This document shows positions 54,073 through 63,337 of a DNA stretch of 64,000 nucleotides, in pieces. Origin of the DNA: G942493375 sp942493375 (GTDB lineage Bacteria > Armatimonadota > UBA5829); the NCBI GenBank assembly GCA_942493375.1, contig OW818698.1:2108001-2172000 (forward strand). Reading direction: 5' to 3'. How positions within the stretch are numbered: position 1 is the first letter of the stretch; the number at the start of each line of letters is the position of its first letter. Under the pieces are notes generated by a model. The model saw nothing but the letters and a program-made list of their open reading frames with translations. It was not told the DNA's origin and did not search any database. A program made the translations under genes and the position numbers.

Positions 54073-55725
54073 ATGCAGATTGCAAAAACTTTCAACTTGA
54101 CCGAACTATTTATAGCGAATGGAGTTCCTGTGGAGTCAAGTGTATATCCGACCTTAATGAGCGGGGATACTCTCCTGGACATCGATGGTACCATCTCAGA
54201 TATTCGGCTTAATGCTGGACAATATTCAGCCACTCTCAATGGTGTTGTAGCAACTGCAGCGCATAGCCTCTTGGTTAACCACAATATCCAGATAGACACA
54301 CTGGCATCTCCAGCCACAGATTTACTTACGGTCAAGATGAGGATGGATGGGTCAGTCAACTGCGCAACTGTCGACGATTCAAGGGCACTGGTAGTATCTG
54401 GGCCAGCTATGCGGGTTCGCGCATTCAATCCGATATTAGCCAGGACAATAATTGTCTTCTTCTTGGCGAACAGGCACATATATCCTGGCATAGTTGCAGA
54501 ACTGCCTCCATTGGTGAGTGCATATAACAGTGATTCTGCTGCAGATAAAGAGAGACATCTATGCATGTTCTCTGACGCAGTATCATTCTACCTTGAAAGG
54601 ATTCTAACTGAGTCCGATCCGAAAGTTAAAGCACTTTGTATTTCCACTGAGTTTCCGGCATTCGAGAACTATACCCTTATTGATGACTCCAGGTCGCTTG
54701 AGGATTCTCTTCACAATGCTGTGGCTGCAATCAGGTTCAGGAGTCATACACAGGACACTACTACAGCCTTAGATTCCCAAGAGACCGAGAAATCAGGCAA
54801 GTATGTTGGACCGTTGAAAGAGAAGCTGAGTAGGTATGTCAGCGGTGCCAAACATACCCTAATCAGCGGACCGACTGCCACCGGCAAAACATTATGCGTC
54901 GAAGAAGTCTGCCAGGCTTTGAATGCTCCTTTGACAATATTGAAAGGCGCTGAGTATCTGGAAGACATCGATATGATCGGCGGCATAAATCCTGTTGGAG
55001 AGAAGATGTCGATAGTCTACGGACCATTGTCCAGGGCTTTGAAACTGGGTAGTGAACAGTATAATTTGCAGGTTCAGGAAAATGAGAAGGCTTTTGGAGT
55101 CTGGGATCCTGTAAAGATTCCACCGGCTGTCTTGTTTATCGATGAGATTAACCGACTCCAACCAAAGTACCTCAATATGCTCATAACAGCTATGAATGTC
55201 TCAAAAGACAGAAATGAGCATAATCTAGAAATCCCCTGCAACGGTGAGATCGTAAGTTGTCCATCTGGTCATTTTATGCTGATAGGTGCTCAAAATATCG
55301 GGCAAATGCATACGACGTACGATATGGATCTTGCTCTTCTGCGGAGATTCCATAGCAAAGTGTCCGTGGACTATCTGGATTATGTCGAGGAATTGAAGCT
55401 CATTAAACAGCGAAACCCTTCACTTAATCCGGATGTGGTTAATGTACTCTGCAAAGTAGCTCAAGATACCCGCTATCAATTGTCCGGACTGCGTGCTCCT
55501 ATCGATACAGATACACTATTGAAATGGGCTTCTGAAATTGCGGAGCTCATAACAGCCGGGTCTATGCTCGATGTAGATCTGCTGAAATCCACTGCCGAGG
55601 ATATAATCTTTGCTGTCTGCCTGGAAAGGTCACTCACGGCGGCATATGATCTGTCCGGAGTCGCCATACTCAGCGACAATATATCGGAAAACTATAAAAA
55701 CACCATACAAGGAGGTTCATCTTGA
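54073..55725 (+). CDS. MoxR-type AAA+ ATPase
   Basis: The 550-aa product starts at the ATG at 54073 (GGAGG about ten bases upstream; an ATG at 54064 overlaps the previous stop). The N-terminal 240 residues are unassigned. The AAA+ module has Walker A GPTATGKT (about 266-273), Walker B VLFIDE (353-358), sensor 1 GAQN (405-408) and an arginine pair before Phe (424-426). It belongs to the MoxR/AAA_5 group that works with VWA proteins. The next gene encodes such a partner and overlaps its stop. The pair would remodel a target with ATP. Confidence 0.85.
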   Translation: MQIAKTFNLTELFIANGVPVESSVYPTLMSGDTLLDIDGTISDIRLNAGQYSATLNGVVATAAHSLLVNHNIQIDTLASPATDLLTVKMRMDGSVNCATVDDSRALVVSGPAMRVRAFNPILARTIIVFFLANRHIYPGIVAELPPLVSAYNSDSAADKERHLCMFSDAVSFYLERILTESDPKVKALCISTEFPAFENYTLIDDSRSLEDSLHNAVAAIRFRSHTQDTTTALDSQETEKSGKYVGPLKEKLSRYVSGAKHTLISGPTATGKTLCVEEVCQALNAPLTILKGAEYLEDIDMIGGINPVGEKMSIVYGPLSRALKLGSEQYNLQVQENEKAFGVWDPVKIPPAVLFIDEINRLQPKYLNMLITAMNVSKDRNEHNLEIPCNGEIVSCPSGHFMLIGAQNIGQMHTTYDMDLALLRRFHSKVSVDYLDYVEELKLIKQRNPSLNPDVVNVLCKVAQDTRYQLSGLRAPIDTDTLLKWASEIAELITAGSMLDVDLLKSTAEDIIFAVCLERSLTAAYDLSGVAILSDNISENYKNTIQGGSS

Positions 55726-57719
55726 ATTGGTTTGACTGGCATCCTGTAGTCGATAGACTTGAAGGTAGGGCTCAGGCACTCACCAAGGGTCTACCCTACA
55801 CAATCTCATTGGATACGACTATCCAGACCGCAGCTTGTAACATCGCAACCAAACAGATACGCCTGAATCCCCTGGCGTTCAATCACAAAATCCGGACTAT
55901 GGATGACAACCTACGAGCCCGAACCAACTATTTAATTTGCAGAGCTCTACTTGGTCACGAGGTCCTCCACGCTCTTTACTCTGATCCGAATGCGCTATCG
56001 GATGATGCGGTCCAACGGTCAGTTGTAAACATTTTGGAAGATGCCAGGATAGAAGGCATCGGTAAAGCGGAAAGCTGCGTCAATAGGGAGTTATTCAAGT
56101 TCCTGAGCACGATTTGTAGACAGGATCAGGCTCCATTTGAGGACTTTGGCATAACAGATAAAATGAGTTGGCTTAAAATCTTGTTCCTATGGAGATTTGG
56201 AGGTTCTCTGCCAATACTACCCGACCCCAAGAACCAGAAGATACTCGATAAGATGGTCACTATGGCTGAAAACGCCCTTTATGCCACAGACAGTATGCAG
56301 GTTGCTGAAATCGCTAAGGAAGTCTGCAGAGTCACTGGTATGTCACAACGGGCTGCCAGTAAGTCCGAACAAAGCTTTCCTGAGCAGATGGATGACCTTA
56401 GGGAATCGCTAGAGGGTCAGGAAGAGGCAAAGCCAAACCCTCGTACTAAACCAGAGAAGCAACCGACCAATGAGAAACCCAAACGTAAGAGTAAATCTGA
56501 CAAAACTCCTGACTATTCTCAGGTTAGCAATGACTCTGATGAAGCTCAACAGCCGGAAGAGCAGCAATCTATACCAGGTGATAAACCCGACTCGAAGTCT
56601 CAGTCTGGAAATAGTGGTACGGAGAACGAGGTTAATGATGCAAACTCCGATGAGCAGTCTTCCAGAGAGGACGATCGTATTGATGCTTCCGCCAATGATG
56701 ATTCAAGCGATAGCAATACTATACCATGCGGAGAAAGTGATTCCGGTGATAGTAAACAGGCTTCTTCTTGTGGTGCTGGAGCAGGTTCAGAAGTAGGGGA
56801 TTCGGGCGATGATTCTGATGACGAAGTATCCCTGGAAGACCTGGTCGGTAGTCTGCAGAGTAGCATAAGCGATGGTTTGGATTCGGCTACTGACGCCCTC
56901 GACAATGACGATATGACCAAGGTTATAGAAGTAAAGTTGCCGTTTGAGAATGATGTGTTCAATATCAAACCTGCACCGTACATCGACCTGCTAAATGAGG
57001 CCAAACCCTTAGTCCATCAGATAGTTAATGAACTAAGGCTGCCTGCTCCAAGAGCATCAACTGCTGCAGATAAGTATTCTGGTAGATTCAAAGCCAGATA
57101 CTATGTCAGGAATGCTGAAGCCCCTTTTGCAAGAAAGAAGAACATTGGCATAGACGTACCCCCTATGGCACTCAGTCTGATATTAGACCGGTCTGGCAGT
57201 ATGATCAATATGATAACCTCACTAAAACTGGTTGCAGTAAGCATCGCGAGGGCTTGTGATGAATTGAACATTCCGTTGGACATCTGGGTTCTTGAGGGTG
57301 CAGCACAGATAAAGACATTCGAAGAGCACGGTCCCCAGGTATATGCGCGAATTGCTGGAATAAGAGCTGCGGGAGGCACTTCGGTAATTCCAACATTAGT
57401 GTCAGCCCAAGAGTCCCTGAATTCCAGACCTGAAGCACTAAAACAGATGCTCATGATAACGGATGGTGTGCCCGACTCATTCGATCTCACGAAAGAGCTG
57501 CTGTCAAGTGCAGCATTCAGAGACCTGTTTGCGATGTACGTGGTGCCACCTTTGCAGGATCCAGAGTTGCTCCAGAGGTATACAGACCACGGAAAGGAGT
57601 GCCTATCTCGACTGTTCGATCCAAGGCAGTTCACAGTGGCTCCGATAGATAAGATCTTCAGTGAGTGGGCAAACTTTATGAAGATCTACAGGAGTCGATA
57701 TTCGACATCACTGCGGTAA
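55722..57719 (+). CDS. VWA-domain protein with HExxH metallopeptidase-like motif (CobT-like architecture)
   Basis: The 665-aa product starts at a TTG six bases after GGAGG, overlapping the MoxR stop. Residues 79-83 are HEVLH in RALLGHEVLHALYSD, followed by NILEDARIE, with Glu in the position of a third zinc ligand. This is a gluzincin-like pattern. Residues about 220-420 are a low-complexity Ser/Asp/Glu linker. The C-terminal VWA domain has its MIDAS in LDRSGSM (about 489-495), plus GGTSVI and MITDGVPDS. Together with MoxR this resembles the CobS-CobT or RavA-ViaA arrangement. The substrate is unknown. Confidence 0.8.
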   Translation: MNWFDWHPVVDRLEGRAQALTKGLPYTISLDTTIQTAACNIATKQIRLNPLAFNHKIRTMDDNLRARTNYLICRALLGHEVLHALYSDPNALSDDAVQRSVVNILEDARIEGIGKAESCVNRELFKFLSTICRQDQAPFEDFGITDKMSWLKILFLWRFGGSLPILPDPKNQKILDKMVTMAENALYATDSMQVAEIAKEVCRVTGMSQRAASKSEQSFPEQMDDLRESLEGQEEAKPNPRTKPEKQPTNEKPKRKSKSDKTPDYSQVSNDSDEAQQPEEQQSIPGDKPDSKSQSGNSGTENEVNDANSDEQSSREDDRIDASANDDSSDSNTIPCGESDSGDSKQASSCGAGAGSEVGDSGDDSDDEVSLEDLVGSLQSSISDGLDSATDALDNDDMTKVIEVKLPFENDVFNIKPAPYIDLLNEAKPLVHQIVNELRLPAPRASTAADKYSGRFKARYYVRNAEAPFARKKNIGIDVPPMALSLILDRSGSMINMITSLKLVAVSIARACDELNIPLDIWVLEGAAQIKTFEEHGPQVYARIAGIRAAGGTSVIPTLVSAQESLNSRPEALKQMLMITDGVPDSFDLTKELLSSAAFRDLFAMYVVPPLQDPELLQRYTDHGKECLSRLFDPRQFTVAPIDKIFSEWANFMKIYRSRYSTSLR

Positions 57720-57746
57720 CTATTAACCCATATTTTGAATCTACGG

Positions 57747-57778
57747 GCATCTTGGTTTAGAACTGAGGTGCCTTTTTC
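57747..57778 (+). terminator. Rho-independent terminator after the VWA gene
   Basis: GGCATC pairs with GGTGCC (one G-T) and is followed by TTTTTC, about 30 bases past the stop. Confidence 0.65.
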
Positions 57779-57793
57779 TTTGGAGGTATTGAA

Positions 57794-58624
57794 ATGTTTC
57801 CAACAAAACAGATAGACCATCTAAGTTACAGTCAGATCAATATGTATAGCATTTGTCCGTTGAGCTGGTGGTTTGAGTATGTCCTGGAAATCCCTAGCAT
57901 CAAATCGATTTACATGGCAATAGGCAGCGCCATCCACACTGCTATCAGCGATTATTTCCAAGATAAGCTGCTGGGCATCCGCTCAATGAGCACCAATGAA
58001 CTCATCACCCACGCCTCCGAGACCATAAAGACTGTCCTGTCAGAAACAAAATATGAAATGCCGAAGAAGGGGCAGACTCTAGAAGATATCGTGGATTCAA
58101 GACTGCAAGGACTGCAGATGTATATGGAGAGTATCGGCCAGCATCTATCCGTTATGTTTACAGAGAAGAAGCTTGTACGAGTGATTCCCGGAACAGCAAT
58201 TGACTTCATTGGTGTGATTGACCTGATAACCAGTGACCGGACCGTTTTGGATTTCAAAGTGGTAGGAACATCCTGGGCCCAGAACAAGGCTTTATCTAGC
58301 CTCCAACCGCACGCATATGCCTTTCTCCTGGGTAGACCAATTGAGTTCGAGATCCACTGCATCAGCGCAAAGGCTCCAATTAAGGTATTGCCGGTTTCTG
58401 TGTCCCAGTCGAATATTGATACCTATTCCGAAATGATAAAAGCCTTGAGCTTTGCAATGACTGAAGTTGCTGCCGGTCGACAATCCCCGGAACGTTCTCG
58501 CAACAGTTCTGACTGCTATATGTGTTCGTGCAAGGCAGCCTGCGATCTGCACCGGTATGGGCTGTTTGATGATCTTATTGAGTTAGCTCAGGCAAAGGAT
58601 TCTGTGATGGGGGTGCCAGCATGA
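57794..58624 (+). CDS. PD-(D/E)XK nuclease of RecB/Cas4 type with cysteine cluster
   Basis: The 276-aa product has the RecB-like order. YSQINMYSICPLSWWFEYV (first Cys, residue 21) is followed by SAIHTAI (His 48), VIDLI (Asp 143), VLDFKV (Asp 153, Lys 155) and LQPHAYAFLLG (Gln 171). The C-terminal cluster is CYMCSCKAAC (241-250). One early and three or more late Cys are the iron-sulfur cluster pattern of AddB, Cas4 and Dna2 nucleases. It would cut or process DNA ends. GGAGG lies seven bases before the ATG. Not associated with CRISPR here. Confidence 0.85.
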   Translation: MFPTKQIDHLSYSQINMYSICPLSWWFEYVLEIPSIKSIYMAIGSAIHTAISDYFQDKLLGIRSMSTNELITHASETIKTVLSETKYEMPKKGQTLEDIVDSRLQGLQMYMESIGQHLSVMFTEKKLVRVIPGTAIDFIGVIDLITSDRTVLDFKVVGTSWAQNKALSSLQPHAYAFLLGRPIEFEIHCISAKAPIKVLPVSVSQSNIDTYSEMIKALSFAMTEVAAGRQSPERSRNSSDCYMCSCKAACDLHRYGLFDDLIELAQAKDSVMGVPA

Positions 58625-58905
58625 TTCAGGAAATGACGACCAGTAAGTTCAAGTTGGGACGGGTTCTTATAACTCCAGCAGCACAGAGCAAACTCGATAA
58701 CCAGGATGTTATGAAAGCATTGAGTAGGCATATAGCTGGTGATTGGGGTGATTGCTGCCCAGAGGATTGGGAATCAAATCAACTCGCTCTTCAGGAAGAG
58801 GAGCGGTTATTCTCGGTCTACCACGATAAGAATGCTGTTAAGTTTTGGGTGATTACTGAGTGGAATAGGTGGGTTACTACCGTGTTACTGCCGGAAAACT
58901 ATTGA
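58621..58905 (+). CDS. Conserved plasmid/element-type protein, 94 aa
   Basis: The product overlaps the nuclease gene by ATGA. It matches a small family often seen on plasmids and integrative elements: FKLGRVLITPAAQSKL, SRHIAGDWGDCCPEDWESNQLAL, then FWVITEWNRWVTTVLLPENY. The pattern GDWG and the WITE.....TTVLLPE end are the recognisable features. The role is unknown, and a link to DNA metabolism is inferred from the nuclease coupling. Confidence 0.75.
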   Translation: MIQEMTTSKFKLGRVLITPAAQSKLDNQDVMKALSRHIAGDWGDCCPEDWESNQLALQEEERLFSVYHDKNAVKFWVITEWNRWVTTVLLPENY

Positions 58906-58909
58906 AGGT

Positions 58910-59040
58910 TTGGATAAGAGCTTCGGCCCCATCTGCGTGTCCATTTTGGATACAATTCACATTGATGAGGCCAAGTTCGAATCAAAAACAACAACTAGTA
59001 GGTGTTTTGAGTTGCTGAAATATCACCTAAAACAGGTGCA
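58910..59040 (+). pseudogene. Possible truncated gene at the operon end
   Basis: A TTG start lies four bases past the previous stop and encodes about 40 plausible residues (MDKSFGPICVSILDTIHIDE...). The frame then runs into the antisense of the nucleoside hydrolase and ends at 59095. It may be a gene cut off where the convergent salvage cluster begins. Weak support. Confidence 0.3.
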
Positions 59041-60057
59041 CTTGAATCGTTCAAGAAATATGTCTCTGTCTACCTCAAGAACAACATCCACATGAGGTGG
59101 AACATCCAGCACGCAGAATTCGCGCAATATCTGTTGTTCTTTGTCACTAACTCTGTCTATGGCTTCTTTACAGACTATATTTAGCCAAGGATTCCTGGGA
59201 CGACGGTCGATTATAGTCATTCCTTGTGAGATACCGTTATGTGTGACCACGTGAATATGATGCGGTTCGGATTTTGTGACGATGTCTGGCCACATTGCTA
59301 CTGCTACTGCAAGTGGGTCGTGTAGGTAACAGCCAAGGAAGTTTTCTTGCCGGTGGTAAAAGTCCATATACATGCCTGTTATGGATTTGGCGAAATCTCC
59401 AATCTTTGAGGAATGCTTGTTTACCTCGTTTTCCAACTCATCAAGGCTTAACGGACACTGCATACATGCATCTAGGCCGACAACCGTCATTGGAACGCCA
59501 AATGACAATACTTCCTGTGCAGCTTCAGGATCGCAGAAAGCATTGAATTCCGCAACCGGTGTGATATTGCCAAATGTGGCGAATGAGCCACCCATCCAGA
59601 ATATTCCCTTGATACTACGCATTGCTTCTGGATCTTTGCTGATTGCTTGTGCAATATTCGTTAAAGGGCATGTGCACACAATTACTAAGTCATTCGAATA
59701 TGTTCGTGCGGCTTCTAGAATCACATCAACGGCATTTCTAGCATCCAAGTCAGCAATCACAGGATCGGGATAACTGTTTTTAACGTCACCAAGCCCATCT
59801 GGGCCATGTATGCCTCCTGCGCGAAAAGGACTTCTACTGAGTGGACGCGAGGCACCTCGCGCAACAGGTATAGTACATTCGGGATTGATGACTCTGAGGG
59901 TTTTGAGAGCGTTTAAGGCACACTGATCGAGTCCAACATTGCCGCCGCAAATTGTAATTGCTTTTATATCAAATAATCCGGACTTGACTGCGAGGACGAT
60001 AGCAAGAGCATCATCTACACCAGGATCCATATCAAGAACAACTGGTATCCCACTCAT
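59023..60057 (-). CDS. Inosine/uridine-preferring nucleoside hydrolase
   Basis: The 344-aa product has the calcium-binding motif DMDPGVDDA (Asp 9, 11, 15, 16) near its start, plus ICGGNVG, GGSFATFGNITPVAEFNAFCDPEAA and a late DPLAVAVA. These are the landmarks of IunH-type enzymes, which split the N-glycosidic bond of ribonucleosides. It is cytoplasmic. Its start overlaps the upstream kinase gene by one base, and the NCS2 permease is in the same cluster. Confidence 0.9.
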   Translation of the reverse strand: MSGIPVVLDMDPGVDDALAIVLAVKSGLFDIKAITICGGNVGLDQCALNALKTLRVINPECTIPVARGASRPLSRSPFRAGGIHGPDGLGDVKNSYPDPVIADLDARNAVDVILEAARTYSNDLVIVCTCPLTNIAQAISKDPEAMRSIKGIFWMGGSFATFGNITPVAEFNAFCDPEAAQEVLSFGVPMTVVGLDACMQCPLSLDELENEVNKHSSKIGDFAKSITGMYMDFYHRQENFLGCYLHDPLAVAVAMWPDIVTKSEPHHIHVVTHNGISQGMTIIDRRPRNPWLNIVCKEAIDRVSDKEQQILREFCVLDVPPHVDVVLEVDRDIFLERFKCTCFR

Positions 60058-60626
60058 TATTTTCCTACCTCTGCTTGCTCAATGATTTCTAATATTTTGC
60101 ATATAGAATGCTCTACCCAGTGCTCTGGTTCATCAAGCTCAACCACATCTATATTAAACAGAGTTATAAAGGCTCGGATTTTTTCATCGATTCTGATGGC
60201 TTCGTCTTCATTCGACTGGCTGCGCGTCCTTGTGTCGAACTTGAACTTTCTAGGCATTAAGAACACGACAGAGTAGCGATTAAAGTCTAGAATGGTGTCT
60301 TCCATCAGATCGAATGCTGTTACAAAGTCGGATCGATCATTCTCTCCAATCAATGCTGTAGCATATACGCCGCTTAGCCATGCTGCAGAATCAGTAACTA
60401 CACATCCAGCACTACTAGCCGCTTCGTCTTCACGTTTTGTCTGTCCCCTTAAAACGACGTGTTGATCCGACACGTGCCTTGGGAATGATTTATGCTTCTC
60501 GACATAGTTACGAATGTATTCACCTACAAATTGTGCAGAAACTCCGCGCTTTTTTAGTTCAGCTGTCACCTCATTAGCTAACGTAGTCTTTCCGGTTCCT
60601 GGACCTCCAATAAAAGCTACAATCAT
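60057..60626 (-). CDS. P-loop kinase (NadR/AAA_28-like)
   Basis: The 189-aa product begins with Walker A (FIGGPGTGKTTLANEV) and continues with the NMP-kinase-like FVGEYIRNYVEKH, VVTDSAAWLSGVYA and VVFLMPRKF. NadR-type kinases phosphorylate nicotinamide riboside or related nucleosides, and the exact nucleoside is unknown here. It is coupled to the nucleoside hydrolase. Confidence 0.75.
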   Translation of the reverse strand: MIVAFIGGPGTGKTTLANEVTAELKKRGVSAQFVGEYIRNYVEKHKSFPRHVSDQHVVLRGQTKREDEAASSAGCVVTDSAAWLSGVYATALIGENDRSDFVTAFDLMEDTILDFNRYSVVFLMPRKFKFDTRTRSQSNEDEAIRIDEKIRAFITLFNIDVVELDEPEHWVEHSICKILEIIEQAEVGK

Positions 60627-61046
60627 CTTGTTTCACCCTTTCACCTTACTAGTAACCTAGCTATAATGAATCACTTGTGTCGTACGGCATCCTATTCACA
60701 TTGCCTAAACAGCAGCATACAAGCTCTATGAACTATTCATTCCGTGCATGACATACAAGCCAAAGATTGGAATCGTGAAACTTGTATTCAGTCATTCCTA
60801 ACGGAATTTTTCTGCAGAGCGAAAATAATGTTTAGTGTGCTGAATATATAATGCTTTTTAGGACGATCACCCGGAAAGTCTTAACGTATTCAAGACATTG
60901 ATCTGTCCCTGTATTGCCGTCACAGATAGTGATAGCAAAAATGCTATGTGAAAACGATTGCTGATATCATCTACACTTAACTCTTTACAATCCATCATAG
61001 GTAGCATTATATTGCAGTTCAAAAAAGTAATTCTTGCCATTTATGT
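60627..61046. other. 420-base gap in the salvage cluster
   Basis: No gene, tRNA, tmRNA or riboswitch was recognised. A short minus-strand ORF (60985-61170) overlaps the methyltransferase in another frame and is not accepted. Confidence 0.5.
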
Positions 61047-61739
61047 TTAGAGCAATGCTAATTCGAAGATTACGAAGTCTTGGATCATTCTTTCTCCAAC
61101 TTTGTAATCCGGAGTAAAACGCATAGCGTTGATGTGGAAACCCTCTTCCGAAAAGATTTGTTGGTACCATTCAATAGGACGATGCGTTTCAACAATCTCG
61201 TATCCGCCCTCTTTCTTGATCTTTTTATATTCGTGGTTGTCTTCGTAAGATGCGCCGGTTGGGATGCGAAAGTCTAGATTTGTCTCTTTTACATTAAACA
61301 GAAGCGGATTGCAGAACCCCACATAGGCATATCCGTCATCACTGAGCATCTTGCTCATGTTGCGAAGAATCTGTCTGACTTCGTCTTCTGGCACTATGCA
61401 TAGGACTAGATTGCAGATGATTACATCAAAAACGTTATCAGGAATATTATCGATGCTATCGTAAACATATTCAGCGGTAATCTTCCTGGCTGCCTGTTCT
61501 CTCATCTCAGGACTAATATCCCATACTCTTGTGTCAGCTCCCATTTTTATAAGAGCTAGTGCGAGTACACCGGGGCCAGCTCCGTAATCAAGTATCAATT
61601 TGCCCTCGATGTTTCCGAGCAAGCCTATCATTGTGTTGTCATATGAAGCTAGTTTGAGATTCTCATCAGCCAATTCCTGGCAAACGCGGCCCCATTCTTC
61701 TTGGTGTGCAACTGATTTATGGATTTTACACATTATCAT
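61047..61739 (-). CDS. Class I SAM-dependent methyltransferase
   Basis: The 230-aa product has the SAM motif I ILDYGAGPGVLALAL (about residues 50-64), motif II VWDISPEM, and NVFDVIICNLVLCIVPEDEV before the fifth strand. The substrate is unknown. It is separated by only 20 bases from the upstream NCS2 permease gene and is probably co-transcribed, which suggests a purine or modified nucleobase (inference). The ATG at 61739 and a second two codons later are both possible starts. Confidence 0.8.
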   Translation of the reverse strand: MIMCKIHKSVAHQEEWGRVCQELADENLKLASYDNTMIGLLGNIEGKLILDYGAGPGVLALALIKMGADTRVWDISPEMREQAARKITAEYVYDSIDNIPDNVFDVIICNLVLCIVPEDEVRQILRNMSKMLSDDGYAYVGFCNPLLFNVKETNLDFRIPTGASYEDNHEYKKIKKEGGYEIVETHRPIEWYQQIFSEEGFHINAMRFTPDYKVGERMIQDFVIFELALL

Positions 61740-61759
61740 TGTCTCCAGAACGAGAGTTT

Positions 61760-63064
61760 CTAACGGGAAATAAGCATACTTGCTAATAGCAACAATGCAG
61801 ATGCCGATAGATACGGATTAATTTCTTTCCACTTTCCACGAACGCACTGCAACAGGATATATGTTGTAAAACCGGCGAACATGGCTTTATCTAATCCAAA
61901 GGTCCATATTGCTACCACAATGACCGAACAAAGTGAAACCACATCCCACCATTCATATGTTTTTAAATCCTTAATGGTTGGAAAGAGGGTCAGTCCAACA
62001 TAGAACAAGGCACCTGTTGTGGCAGCGACAGGTACTAGGTTCACTGCAGGAGCAAAAAACAAAACAGACAGCATCAGGAATGCGCACGTCATCGCGGCTA
62101 GCCCGGTTCTTCCACCTTCTCCTATACCAACAGCGCTTTCGACATATGTGATCAGGTTAGAGGTGCCGACAACTGCACCTAGGACAGTTCCTCCCCCATC
62201 TACGGTCAAAGCTTCCTGTAATCTAGGGACATTACCGCTTTCATCTACAATTGAAGTGTTCCTGGTTAAGCCAATAAACTTAGCAATGCTGCCATAGAAA
62301 TCCAGGATAAACAATACAAGAATAACGGGCCATACTCTTGGATCTAATATTATTCCAAGGTGAAATGCGCCAAAGGCAGATAACATGTCGCTCGAAAGTT
62401 TGATTGGCTCTGCAACTTTTCCTATCCCTAAAAAATGAGCATAGGCAGCTGCACCTAATATACTGAGGAGAACAGCACCTTTGGTTTTTAATAGCTTAAG
62501 AACAACAACCATAATGATGCCAGCTGCGAATACTTTAGCTTCCGGCGAAGTTAGAGAACCTATTCCTTGTATTTGCACGCCTTTATATGATGTTATAGCA
62601 CTGACTTTGAGCGCTACAAGCATTAAAAATACTCCCACAGCGGCAGCTAGACCTGATTTCTGCTTGTCTGGTATCGCATTAATAATGGCTACACGCATAC
62701 GAGTGTAATTTAGAACTACAGTTAGGATACCCGACCAAAAAACAGCCCCAAGAGCATCTTGCCAACTAAAACCCAAAACGCCAACTACAACATAGGCGAC
62801 ATAGGCATTCATTTCAAGCCCAGGAGCCACGGCGAATGGCAACTTCGCCCATATAGCCATCGCCATGGTCGCAACAACCGAACCAAGTATCGTGGCAAGA
62901 AACAAAGCACTTTTGTTAATTCCAGCTGCCGACAGTATTGCTGGGTTGACGACGAAGATGTAGGAAAGCGAAAGAAAAGTGGAAAGACCTGCTAGCACTT
63001 CTATCTTCCAACTAGACCCACGATCTTTGACTAAGAAAAACTCATTCAACTGCAGAGGTCTCAT
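61760..63064 (-). CDS. NCS2-family (AzgA-like) nucleobase permease
   Basis: The 434-aa integral membrane protein has the AzgA signature APGLEMNAYVAY, preceded by LSLSYIFVVNPAILSAAG and followed by PDKQKSGLAAAVGVFL and FYGSIAKFIG (metal or nucleobase contact region). About 12-13 membrane segments are expected and the length fits. It imports adenine, guanine or hypoxanthine by proton symport in known members. AGGATG lies eight bases before the ATG. It heads the salvage cluster. Confidence 0.9.
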   Translation of the reverse strand: MRPLQLNEFFLVKDRGSSWKIEVLAGLSTFLSLSYIFVVNPAILSAAGINKSALFLATILGSVVATMAMAIWAKLPFAVAPGLEMNAYVAYVVVGVLGFSWQDALGAVFWSGILTVVLNYTRMRVAIINAIPDKQKSGLAAAVGVFLMLVALKVSAITSYKGVQIQGIGSLTSPEAKVFAAGIIMVVVLKLLKTKGAVLLSILGAAAYAHFLGIGKVAEPIKLSSDMLSAFGAFHLGIILDPRVWPVILVLFILDFYGSIAKFIGLTRNTSIVDESGNVPRLQEALTVDGGGTVLGAVVGTSNLITYVESAVGIGEGGRTGLAAMTCAFLMLSVLFFAPAVNLVPVAATTGALFYVGLTLFPTIKDLKTYEWWDVVSLCSVIVVAIWTFGLDKAMFAGFTTYILLQCVRGKWKEINPYLSASALLLLASMLISR

Positions 63065-63337
63065 CTAAATAACATCCTGTCTGGATACGGCCATAGAAAG
63101 ACTGGTAGCACTATCATTTAATACAGCATATTGCTGACAACGCCACAATCTATTCTACTAGGTGCTGGTCGGCCAAACCTGATATTGATAAGGACGCATT
63201 ACGATCTCATCATGCCGTGTCTCTGAGAATGACGAGATTGTGCAGACAGATTTGCTGACGTGGGTAATGAAATGTAGAATAAACCAATTGCAAAAACGTT
63301 AGATGTGTTTTCGATTTTCCATCGGAACAGAGTGCTA

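Noticed and set aside
57794..58624. Cas4 of a CRISPR system
   Set aside because: The nuclease has the Cas4-like fold and cysteines but there is no array or other cas gene in the window.
63065..63337. Purine riboswitch upstream of the NCS2 permease
   Set aside because: No matching conserved junction sequence could be found on the minus strand. A covariance search would settle it.
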